Origin: a virus
Virus record (IMG/VR): IMGVR_UViG_3300042474_001335
Span: 1-22,885 of that record
Reading direction: 5' to 3' (one strand)
Length of the DNA: 22,885 nucleotides
Shown here piece by piece: positions 8,833-16,146 of this stretch. Numbering within the stretch: the first letter of the stretch is position 1; each line of letters begins with the position of its first letter. The notes beneath the pieces are model-generated. The model had not been told where the DNA came from. It ran no database searches and was given only the letters and a program-made list of their open reading frames with translations. Made by a program: the position numbers and the translations under genes.

Positions 8833-9885
8833 ATGGCATACGATTTTCCAAGTTCACCTTCTGCTGGAACAGAGTTTGTAGCTTCTACAGGTAGAGTATA
8901 TTTGTATGATAACAGCGGTTCCTGGACAACTAAAGGTGACACACAAACAACTAATCCATTCACAAATGCTTTTAAATATAGGACAATTTATACGAGAGGA
9001 TATACAGGAGGAGGTTATAAAAATTCCACTCCTTGGCGAAATGTAAATAGGACTCAACATGCTTCAGATACAACTTCGAATTTAGGTGATATATTGGACA
9101 GATCATCTGGTTATATAGATGGTGGTTGGAGTGATTATTATGGCTATCTTTACGTTATGAACAATGCAATAAATCAATCTTGGGGTGGAGGAAGTGTATC
9201 AACGTATGTAACATCTTATAATATGACAACGGAAGTAGGAAGAACAAACGACTCAAATTGGAATTTAAAAACAAGTAGATGGGAACCTGGAGTAATTATA
9301 AATGGCAATCTAACGATTGCATGGATCACGGGAGGAGGTTCTACTTCAACAGATAAACATAATTATGTTACAGAGACGATGTATGAATCTGGCAGCGCAC
9401 CCGCTAATCCATTTACGTCAGACCAAACATGTGCTACACTTTTTGGGCAGTTTAGGGGATGGTTAGCTGCGTACGGTGTCGCATCTCTTGAATTTGCAAC
9501 AGAAACATGGATCTCTGGAGGTATGGCATTCACAGGCACAGATGGACATTCAAAGGCTTTAGGTAGTAAACATGGTTATGGTTATGGAAAAAATGCAACA
9601 AATACTGCTACCACACAAGTACATAAGTGGAATGATACTACAGGTAGTACGATTAGAAATGATCTTTACACACCAGATGGTTCAGGAGAAGAAAATTTCC
9701 AACAGGGTCAAAATTGGGGATATTGCGTAGGAAATTACAATGGAGCGCAAAACAACAATACTTATAAAGTTAACTATTTAACTGATAGTATTACTGCAAT
9801 GGGATCAGATACACAACCTAAAGGTCATGATGGTGCCAGTTCCGCAGGATGCTCATCAGCCAGTGCAATGTTATTAGGCGGATAA
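8833..9885 (+). CDS. Tandem virion protein A (beta-propeller-like)
   Basis: This is the first of three neighbouring paralogues. The 350 residues start with MAYDFPSSPSAGTEF, a phage virion N-terminal module followed by a YLYDNSGSW strand. A conserved block KYRTIYTRGYTGGGYKNSTPWRNVNRTQH comes next (split here: KYRTIYTRGY, then PWRNVNRTQH). Later segments repeat a Gly/Trp/Tyr-rich strand pattern with ATETW, KALGSKHGYGYGK, GQNWGYCVGNYNG and QPKGHDG. The periodic strands suggest a small beta-propeller; that fold is inferred. The C-terminus is SSASAMLLGG. The ribosome site is a modest AAAGAGA. Related proteins are widespread beside tail fibres in marine T4-like phages. No enzyme motif is seen. Confidence 0.75.
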   Translation: MAYDFPSSPSAGTEFVASTGRVYLYDNSGSWTTKGDTQTTNPFTNAFKYRTIYTRGYTGGGYKNSTPWRNVNRTQHASDTTSNLGDILDRSSGYIDGGWSDYYGYLYVMNNAINQSWGGGSVSTYVTSYNMTTEVGRTNDSNWNLKTSRWEPGVIINGNLTIAWITGGGSTSTDKHNYVTETMYESGSAPANPFTSDQTCATLFGQFRGWLAAYGVASLEFATETWISGGMAFTGTDGHSKALGSKHGYGYGKNATNTATTQVHKWNDTTGSTIRNDLYTPDGSGEENFQQGQNWGYCVGNYNGAQNNNTYKVNYLTDSITAMGSDTQPKGHDGASSAGCSSASAMLLGG

Positions 9886-9893
9886 TATGGCAT
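9862..9893 (+). repeat. 32-bp junction repeat, copy 1
   Basis: This stretch covers the last codons of protein A, the stop, and the start of protein B. It is identical to 10907-10938 at the B/C junction. It carries the ribosome site, stop and start of the coupled junction. Confidence 0.9.
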
Positions 9894-10930
9894 ATGATTT
9901 TCCAAGTTCACCCGTTGCTAGTACACTATTTGTAGCACCTGTTGGTGTTGTATATGCATATGATAATAGTAGCTCTTGGACAACTAAAGGCGATACACTA
10001 ACTTCAAATCCTTTTACAAATGCTTTTAAATATAGAACGATCTATACACGAGGTTATGTCTCAGCAGGGTATAAAAACGGTAGCCCTTGGCGTAATGTTA
10101 ACAAAACTCAACACACGACGGATGTGACAACTAATTTAGGTGATATGTTGGATGCAAACGCATCCTACATTGGCGGTGGATTTAGTGATTATTATCACTA
10201 CGTATACGGAATGTCAGGCGCAGTAAATGGCTCATCCACAACAACATCATCTGTTAATATGTCTACAGATTCCGGTAGAACACAGAATTCTGCTTGGAAC
10301 ACAAAAACTTCAAGAGGCGATTGTGAAGCATTGATGAATTCGAATTTGACTATTGCTTATATTACCGCAGGAGGTTCTTCGGCCACAGATAAACACAATT
10401 ATGTTACGGAGACAATGATGAATGCTGGAAGCGCACCTGCTAATCCATTGACTTCTGGTGGTACCGCTGGCGGAATTGCAAGTATGTTTGGTGAGTTTAG
10501 AGGATGGATAGGAGTTAACACAAGCGGAGCATACATAGAATGGGCAACTGAAACATGGACTTCAGCAGGGTGGACTACTGACGCCGATGGGCAACCAAAA
10601 GGTTTATCAAGTAAACATGGTTATGGTTATTGTGCTCAAGGCAGTTATAATGGTTCCGCAACATACAGGAAGTTTAATGATTATACAGGAGGAGGTGCTG
10701 TAACTAGTTTTTCTCGCCCAGATACTTGTGGAGAAGAAAACCATCAAATTGGTCAAAACTGGGGATACAGTCTAGGGTCGTACAACGGCAATCAAACTAA
10801 CAACACACAAAAAATTAATTATCTTACGGATACCTCTACTGCTATGGGTTCAGATACGCAACCTAAAGGTCATGATGGAATGAGTTCAGGTTGTTGTGGA
10901 ACAGCAAGTGCAATGTTATTAGGCGGATAA
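9887..10930 (+). CDS. Tandem virion protein B (beta-propeller-like)
   Basis: The second paralogue, 347 residues, starts one base after the stop of A. Its ribosome site (AGGCGG) lies inside the last codons of A, so the two are translationally coupled. It keeps MAYDFPSSP, KYRTIYTRGY, PWRNVNKTQH, TDKHNYVTETM, SKHGYGY, GEENHQIGQNWGY and QPKGHDG, and ends in GTASAMLLGG. Near the end it has SSGCCGTA where A has SSAGCSSA and C has SSAATSSA. The role is presumably the same as A; the three may form a hetero-oligomer or act as alternative host-binding modules. Confidence 0.75.
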   Translation: MAYDFPSSPVASTLFVAPVGVVYAYDNSSSWTTKGDTLTSNPFTNAFKYRTIYTRGYVSAGYKNGSPWRNVNKTQHTTDVTTNLGDMLDANASYIGGGFSDYYHYVYGMSGAVNGSSTTTSSVNMSTDSGRTQNSAWNTKTSRGDCEALMNSNLTIAYITAGGSSATDKHNYVTETMMNAGSAPANPLTSGGTAGGIASMFGEFRGWIGVNTSGAYIEWATETWTSAGWTTDADGQPKGLSSKHGYGYCAQGSYNGSATYRKFNDYTGGGAVTSFSRPDTCGEENHQIGQNWGYSLGSYNGNQTNNTQKINYLTDTSTAMGSDTQPKGHDGMSSGCCGTASAMLLGG

Positions 10931-10938
10931 TATGGCAT
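10907..10938 (+). repeat. 32-bp junction repeat, copy 2
   Basis: This is the exact copy of 9862-9893 at the junction of proteins B and C. The protein-coding bodies on either side are much less alike than this junction. Confidence 0.9.
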
Positions 10939-11981
10939 TTGATTTTCCTTCTTCACCAACCTCAGGAACACAATTCTTAAATATATCTGGAATATATCTT
11001 TATGATAATAGCGGATCTTGGACAACGATAGGTGATACACTCACATCAAATCCTTTTGGATTAAATCCTTTTAAATACAGATCAATTTACACAAGAGGAT
11101 ATGTATCTGGCGGTTATAAGGACGCTTCTCCTTGGCGTAATGTGAATAGAACTGTTCATTATACAGATACAACAACAAATCTTGGTGATTTAATGGATCA
11201 AGCTGCCGCATATACAGACGGTAGTTTTAATGATTATTACCAATACATCTATGCAAGTAGTCCTTCTTGGCCAGGGACAGGCTCTTATACATCATCTATA
11301 AACATGCAAACAGAAGTTGGAAGAACACATTCAAGTTCATGGGATTTAACTCAGAACATGACTCAATATGGTGATGTTGGTGTTGTTATTAATAGCAATT
11401 TAACGATGGCTTGGATTATTGGAAATCAAACATTATTTGATAAACACAATTTAGTAACCGAAATAATGTATTCGGCTGGTACAGGTGGAAGTGGTGGAAC
11501 TGCTGGAGATTTCGTTGCTGCTTGGTATGGAGAACGTTATGGTTGGATTAAACATTCTTATGAAGGTAACAGAAATTTGAAATTAGAGTTCTCAACAGAA
11601 ACATGGTCATCAGGTGGACTTACTGTGGGCACTGATGGATGGGGTAAAGCTTTGCCAACCAAAGATGGATATGCCTATGTAAAAAATGGTGGAAATATCG
11701 TGAACGGAATATATAAAGTGAATGATACAACAGGATCAAACATTCGTACTGATTTGACTGCTCCAGATGGAAATGCTGGAGAAGAGAATTACCAAACAGG
11801 ACAAAATTGGGGTTACTGTTTAGGACACTATAACGGCGCGCAAAACAATAATACATATAAAGTCACCCATGCAACGGATGCTTTAGTTAGTTTGGGTGCA
11901 ACATCTCAACCAAAAGGACATGATGGTATGAGTTCGGCAGCGACATCATCAGCGAGTTCTCAGTTTTTAGGAGGTTTTTAA
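10932..11981 (+). CDS. Tandem virion protein C (beta-propeller-like)
   Basis: The third paralogue, 349 residues, is the most diverged. It keeps MAFDFPSSP, KYRSIYTRGY, PWRNVNRTVH, NLGDLMD, STETW, DGYAYVKNGG, GEENYQTGQNWGY, NYNG-like HYNGAQNNNTYK and QPKGHDGMSS. It lacks the C-terminal cysteines of A and B and ends in SSQFLGGF. It starts one base after the stop of B. Its own end carries a strong ribosome site (AGGAGG, 11969-11974) for the next gene, whose ATG overlaps its stop by one base. The role is virion structure or host recognition, inferred from the paralogues and position. Confidence 0.75.
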   Translation: MAFDFPSSPTSGTQFLNISGIYLYDNSGSWTTIGDTLTSNPFGLNPFKYRSIYTRGYVSGGYKDASPWRNVNRTVHYTDTTTNLGDLMDQAAAYTDGSFNDYYQYIYASSPSWPGTGSYTSSINMQTEVGRTHSSSWDLTQNMTQYGDVGVVINSNLTMAWIIGNQTLFDKHNLVTEIMYSAGTGGSGGTAGDFVAAWYGERYGWIKHSYEGNRNLKLEFSTETWSSGGLTVGTDGWGKALPTKDGYAYVKNGGNIVNGIYKVNDTTGSNIRTDLTAPDGNAGEENYQTGQNWGYCLGHYNGAQNNNTYKVTHATDALVSLGATSQPKGHDGMSSAATSSASSQFLGGF

Positions 11982-12520
11982 TGTCTTTTTATATCGCTAA
12001 ATTTAAAAGATATATTCCACAAAATATTAAAGTAATAGCGTCGTTCGATGGATATTCTGTAATAGAATGCACAGACTATTCGTTATTGACTGATATACAA
12101 CATGAAGAAATTACTGAACATGAAGCAACTGTTGCTTGGAAATTTTATGGTGAGGCTAGACCATATAGATCAGCATACTCTGATGTTGAAGGACTTGAAC
12201 CTGATCCCGATCAATTAGCAAAAGGAAAAAGAAAAACAAAAGTTTATTTTACGATGGAAATATATCAATCCACTGTACTATTAATGAAGAGAATTTTTAA
12301 AAGAAACGTTCAAGATATCTTTTCTGAAAGAGAAGATAAAACATTAGAAAGTGAAATACTTTCTTTCATTGATTCCCTAGAAACTATTAGAGATATTTCA
12401 TATCATCGCGAAAGACTTTTGGGAACAGAAATGTCCAAATCTCAATTAAAAGAATTGTTTTTATGGGATGATGAAACAAACTCCAGAATAGGAAGACATC
12501 AATTTACTTTAGGATTTTAA
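11981..12520 (+). CDS. Hypothetical 179-residue protein
   Basis: The protein is not recognised. The N-terminal ~50 residues look like a small alpha/beta unit (SFYIAKFKRYIP, then VIASFDGYSVIECTDYSLL). A charged linker (LEPDPDQLAKGKRKTK, about 74-89) follows, then a mainly helical C-terminal half with MEIYQSTVLLMKRIFKRN and EILSFIDSLETIRDISYHRE. There is no membrane segment and no catalytic motif. The start overlaps the stop of the previous gene by one base and is served by a strong AGGAGG site, so it is well translated. It and the next gene could form a pair of accessory virion or assembly proteins. Confidence 0.7.
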   Translation: MSFYIAKFKRYIPQNIKVIASFDGYSVIECTDYSLLTDIQHEEITEHEATVAWKFYGEARPYRSAYSDVEGLEPDPDQLAKGKRKTKVYFTMEIYQSTVLLMKRIFKRNVQDIFSEREDKTLESEILSFIDSLETIRDISYHRERLLGTEMSKSQLKELFLWDDETNSRIGRHQFTLGF

Positions 12521-12521
12521 A

Positions 12522-13226
12522 ATGACAAATAATGAAATTTATGATTTAGTTGAATCGCATGGTTCATGGTCGATGAGCGACTTTCAATCTAGATATTTTG
12601 TGGTAAATTCTCAAGTTACAAATTACAGAAGAGTTAGACAGGCTCTTTTAGAGATAGAAACTAGAATTGCTGCAAAAAAACAAATTGAAAGAAACGTTAA
12701 GAAAACTGAAATACAAAAGCAAATACATGAAAGATCATATAATAATGAGAAAGATGAATTGACCAAAGAGATGATTCTAGTTGATATTGATCAATGTAAT
12801 TATGATCTATCTGTTTATCGAAAAAAATATAAAGTGTGCTTAGAAGAACTGGAAAATTTTGCAAAGGTAGTCAGAGACATTGTTCCAGATATTGAAACTC
12901 TCGAAAATTATAAAGAACACAATGAAATTGAGGAAAGAAATTACTGGATAGCAAGAATGGCTAAACAAGCAACCATGGATCTAATGACAATAGGTAGAAT
13001 TGGTTCTGGTAATTTGGATTCGATTGCAATGATGCCACTAGAAGATCAGCAGGAAACGATTAAAGCTGCTCTTAAATATAATACTCTTTTAAATAAAGGT
13101 ATTCAAGTAATAGAAAAACAAGCACAAGAAGAACTTGCAAAATTACCTTCCGGAATGAATTACATCGATGAGATTGTTAACAATCAATTGAAACTTGAGA
13201 GCAAGGTGTCAGGTGAAGATATTTAG
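12522..13226 (+). CDS. Hypothetical coiled-coil protein, 234 residues
   Basis: The protein is not assigned to a function. After an N-terminal helix region, residues about 40-120 are rich in K, E, R, Q and I with heptad-like spacing (EIETRIAAKKQIERNVKKTE and onward), suggesting a long coiled coil. The second half holds NYWIARMAKQATMDLMTIGR and IGSGNLDSIAMMPLEDQ, a pattern I associate with conserved hypothetical proteins of marine T4-like phages. Two bases separate it from the gene before, with AGGA as ribosome site. The following gene starts inside its 3' end. Confidence 0.7.
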   Translation: MTNNEIYDLVESHGSWSMSDFQSRYFVVNSQVTNYRRVRQALLEIETRIAAKKQIERNVKKTEIQKQIHERSYNNEKDELTKEMILVDIDQCNYDLSVYRKKYKVCLEELENFAKVVRDIVPDIETLENYKEHNEIEERNYWIARMAKQATMDLMTIGRIGSGNLDSIAMMPLEDQQETIKAALKYNTLLNKGIQVIEKQAQEELAKLPSGMNYIDEIVNNQLKLESKVSGEDI

Positions 13227-14850
13227 TATTCCATTGAATCCAAAATTAAATGAAAAGCAGAGCATAGATTTCATAAATTTTTGTAGAGATTATAACGAGT
13301 ATATTTACGACATATATTTCACATGTCGTATACCTCCGTTTTTACAAGATGCAATGGGTGATATATTCATTCAAACAGAAGATAATCTTCTAGCAATAGA
13401 TAATGCATTATATATTTCTCAGCAGACAAAAATACCTTTATCAGCTACATTTAATAACATTGAAGTACGACCAACACAAAAAAATCTCGATCTATGGATA
13501 AAAAATTTTCGTAAGCTATATGATAGCGGAATTCGTTCAATAACAATACCACATACTCATTGGATTTTAACTGGTCAAATACAATCAGAATTTCCTGGTG
13601 TTTTTATTAAAAATACTATCTTAAGAAATGTCAGAGAAGCAAATGAAGTTGCTAATTTAGCTAAAGCAGGATTTCATTATGTTAATCTTGATAGAGATTT
13701 AATGAGAGATCATGATAGATTAAAACAAATAAAAAAAGTTAAAGACAAATATAATATTAAACTATCTTTACTAGGAAATGAAGGTTGTTTAGGTGGTTGT
13801 CCCGTAATGGACGAACACTTTCAATTTAATAATGGTCGAACAGATGGACCGCAATATTTTAATGATGCTATTAGTAGAGTTAGTTGTCCGAAATGGGATT
13901 ATACCGATTCGGCCATTCATTTAAAAACTGCAAATTTTCCACCATGGAGAGAAGATTGGATTGAATTTTTAGATTTAGGAATTGATGTTTTTAAAATGCA
14001 TGGTAGAGAGAGTGTTGAAAGACTATATCAGACATTTGATATAATTAAAAGATTTGCAAAAGGTGATGAGATACTTTTCGACAATTTTAATGACTATTTG
14101 AAAGAAACGAATCTCAAAGATAAACCGATTAATATTTGGCGAAATAAGATAAAGACATGTAAATTCGATTGTTGGGATTGTAATTATTGTGATAAAGTCT
14201 GGTTAGCAAAAGGAAATAAAGTCGATGAGAAAATTTCTTTGGTCGCTCAAGCTATAGTTGATTCAGTTAATGAGAATGTGTCTAATAATATAGAAGGTCT
14301 TACTAGTGATAGAACAAAAAAGTTATTGAATTCATTAGGAAAACTTAGTACAAGTTATTTGGAAATAGGTGTTTTAAATGGAGCAACATTTTGTAGTGTA
14401 TTGAAGGATAATACACTAAACGCATATGCAGTGGATGATTGGAATCATATTGTACAAGCGGCAAATGGAACAACAAATATACAGTCAAATAAAGAAAAGT
14501 TTATTAGTAATGTAAAAAAATTTAAAGGTAACAACAAGATAAAACTTTTTGATTCACATTTTTTGAACGTAGATAAATCAACTATAGATTATATTGACTT
14601 TATGTTTTATGATGCTGATCACTCAGAAGAGTTGACTAGAGCCTCTGTAACTTACTTCTCAGATAAGTTCACTAATAATGCAATACTTATTTTCGATGAT
14701 GCCAACTTTGATGGTGTTGTTTCAGGCGCATTAAAGGGTATTGAAGACTCTGGTCTAAAGGTGTTGTACCAAAAAATCATACTGAATGATATTGAAGATG
14801 CAGAGCAATGGTGGAATGGTTTATTAATTGTCGTTATAGGGAGAGATTAA
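13213..14850 (+). CDS. U32-like barrel fused to SAM methyltransferase
   Basis: I chose the GTG at 13213 (545 residues): it has AAGG six bases upstream and gives a natural MKIFSIPLN start; a TTG at 13195 is also open. Residues ~1-330 resemble the peptidase-U32/UbiU-UbiV type barrel, with alternating strands and helices, GNEGCLGGCP (C192, C196), SCP (C225) and a cluster C316-C320-C323-C326. Members of that group bind iron-sulphur clusters through cysteines, so metal binding is inferred. Residues ~380-545 form a class I methyltransferase: YLEIGVLNGA (E384, G386, G390), DADHS (467-471) and ILIFDDAN (D495, D496). The gene overlaps the previous one by 14 bases. The substrate is unknown; RNA, a small molecule or a glycan are possible. 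Confidence 0.7.
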   Translation: MKIFSIPLNPKLNEKQSIDFINFCRDYNEYIYDIYFTCRIPPFLQDAMGDIFIQTEDNLLAIDNALYISQQTKIPLSATFNNIEVRPTQKNLDLWIKNFRKLYDSGIRSITIPHTHWILTGQIQSEFPGVFIKNTILRNVREANEVANLAKAGFHYVNLDRDLMRDHDRLKQIKKVKDKYNIKLSLLGNEGCLGGCPVMDEHFQFNNGRTDGPQYFNDAISRVSCPKWDYTDSAIHLKTANFPPWREDWIEFLDLGIDVFKMHGRESVERLYQTFDIIKRFAKGDEILFDNFNDYLKETNLKDKPINIWRNKIKTCKFDCWDCNYCDKVWLAKGNKVDEKISLVAQAIVDSVNENVSNNIEGLTSDRTKKLLNSLGKLSTSYLEIGVLNGATFCSVLKDNTLNAYAVDDWNHIVQAANGTTNIQSNKEKFISNVKKFKGNNKIKLFDSHFLNVDKSTIDYIDFMFYDADHSEELTRASVTYFSDKFTNNAILIFDDANFDGVVSGALKGIEDSGLKVLYQKIILNDIEDAEQWWNGLLIVVIGRD

Positions 14851-14851
14851 A

Positions 14852-15733
14852 ATGGAATATTTGTTTAAAGGGCTTTGGTACGTAGCATTTTTAGCATTGG
14901 TAATGTTATTGGCAGCATGGGCTAAAAGAACTAACATCTTTATGCCTTTATACAGATGGATAGCTTTGAATGTTAAATCCAAACGTGCCGTTGTCGCAAT
15001 TATCAGTGCTATTTCTGGAATTTTACCAATTGAAGGTAGAGTTACTGTGTCAGCGGGGTTTTTAGATACGATAGCACCTAATGATAACAGAAAAAGAATA
15101 TATGGTATCATTGATTATCTAAGCACACACCATTACTATTTCTGGTCACCATTGGAAAAGACTGTCATACTACCAATGGCTGTATTGTCACTTAGTTATT
15201 TTGACTTTTTGATTTTAGTTTGGCCACTCATTGCAACATGTCTGATTGTTGGGTTGTTCTATATATTTTTTGTTCTTAAAGAAGAAGATATTGCAATTGA
15301 TTTGGATAAAAAGCAAACTTGTGAACATCACTCGCATGAACAACCTTGGATTCAATGGAAAGTTTTAGCAGCCGTAGCTGGTGTAATTATTCTAGGTAAT
15401 TTTATAAAGAGCTTTGATACACAAATGTATGAGATCGTGAAGAATAATGGATCGATTGCATTTGCTACACTATTAAGTTTTCTGTTCAGCTTTGCAATGG
15501 GAAGTTCAAGTAAATATGCGGGATTTGTTTCCATTCTATCTACAATATTTGGCGCACAATACTTACCGTTATTTTTAGCTGTTGATTATGCCGGTTATAT
15601 GCTTTCACCAACACATAAATGTTTTGCTGTAGGAAAAACATATTTCGACACACCGATTAGCGATTTTTATAAGGCTATTGGTTTTCTTTGTGGCTCTCTA
15701 ATTTTAGTTTCTCTAATAATGATATTACTATAA
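14852..15733 (+). CDS. Multi-pass membrane protein, DUF401-like transporter
   Basis: The 293 residues contain about seven or eight hydrophobic segments (near 5-24, 45-62, 105-118, 120-142, 168-183, 198-215, 220-247 and 271-291). GILPIEGRVTVSAG (from 56) and YMLSPTHKCFAVGKTYF (from 249) resemble the two signature regions of DUF401-type permeases, distant relatives of the gluconate/citrate ion-transporter group, which are usually nearer 400 residues; this copy is shorter. A loop at 154-163 reads KQTCEHHSHE, a possible metal-binding site. It follows the U32-methyltransferase gene by one base, with a GGGAGA ribosome site. In the infected cell it would sit in the host inner membrane. Substrate unknown; assignment is by motif memory and moderate. 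Confidence 0.65.
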   Translation: MEYLFKGLWYVAFLALVMLLAAWAKRTNIFMPLYRWIALNVKSKRAVVAIISAISGILPIEGRVTVSAGFLDTIAPNDNRKRIYGIIDYLSTHHYYFWSPLEKTVILPMAVLSLSYFDFLILVWPLIATCLIVGLFYIFFVLKEEDIAIDLDKKQTCEHHSHEQPWIQWKVLAAVAGVIILGNFIKSFDTQMYEIVKNNGSIAFATLLSFLFSFAMGSSSKYAGFVSILSTIFGAQYLPLFLAVDYAGYMLSPTHKCFAVGKTYFDTPISDFYKAIGFLCGSLILVSLIMILL

Positions 15734-15736
15734 ATA
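15729..15736 (+). promoter_or_regulatory. T4-type late promoter (exact TATAAATA)
   Basis: The octamer is an exact match to the T4 late-promoter -10 element. It overlaps the stop of the membrane-protein gene and lies 24 bases before the next start codon. It would start a late transcript for the small protein, the S74 fibre and possibly the neck genes. In T4 such promoters need gp55, gp33 and the gp45 clamp. Confidence 0.75.
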
Positions 15737-15759
15737 AACAATAAGCATAGGAGAATTGT

Positions 15760-16098
15760 ATGAGTATCGAATATACTTGGAAAGTTACAGGTATTAAAAC
15801 AAAAACTGAAGGAACAAGGGAAAAATCTGTCGTTCAAACTTATTGGTCTAAAATCGGCACAAATGAAGATGGTATTACAGGAACGTATAATGGAGCAACA
15901 CCATTCACTTCAATCGATTTAGCGGATGAAGAATTTATTCCTTTTGAAAATCTAACTGAAGAAATCGTTTTAGATTGGATTAAATCTATCGTTGTCAACG
16001 ATTTTGAACAGCATATTAATAATTCTATATCAAAACAAATAGAAGAAAAAATTAATCCTCCTGTTGATGCTAGATTTCCTTGGGATCCTTTGGAATAA
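15760..16098 (+). CDS. Small fibre-associated protein (paralogue of the 5148 gene)
   Basis: This 112-residue protein is a diverged copy of the one at 5148-5492: SIEYTWKVTGI at the start, FIPFENLTEEIVLDWIK in the middle, then INNSISKQIEEKINPP and FPWDP near the end. It has a clear ribosome site (AGGAG, 15749-15753) and its own late promoter. It stands directly before a long fibre gene, whereas its paralogue stands directly after one, so each long fibre has one partner gene. A fibre-linked structural or assembly role is inferred; the function is not known. Confidence 0.8.
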   Translation: MSIEYTWKVTGIKTKTEGTREKSVVQTYWSKIGTNEDGITGTYNGATPFTSIDLADEEFIPFENLTEEIVLDWIKSIVVNDFEQHINNSISKQIEEKINPPVDARFPWDPLE

Positions 16099-16115
16099 TA
16101 GTTTATAATGTTGCT

Positions 16116-16123
16116 TGTAAATA
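16116..16123 (+). promoter_or_regulatory. Possible weak late promoter (7/8)
   Basis: TGTAAATA differs from TATAAATA at one base. It sits in the 48-base gap before the S74 fibre gene, 23 bases upstream of its ATG. An exact promoter stands 390 bases upstream, so this one is not needed to explain expression. Confidence 0.3.
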
Positions 16124-16146
16124 ACAATAACAGAGCAATTTAACAA

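Noticed and set aside
8833-11981. Diversity-generating retroelement targets in the propeller-like genes
   Set aside because: The variable C-terminal segments do not show adenine-specific changes against a template, and no reverse transcriptase or template repeat is in the window.
13195-13212. TTG start for the U32-methyltransferase gene
   Set aside because: It is open but lengthens the overlap with the gene before, and the GTG at 13213 has a better spaced AAGG and a natural N-terminus.
14158-14190. Radical SAM enzyme call from CX3CX2C
   Set aside because: The motif comes after the barrel rather than at its first strand and is followed by a fourth cysteine; the spacing alone is not enough.
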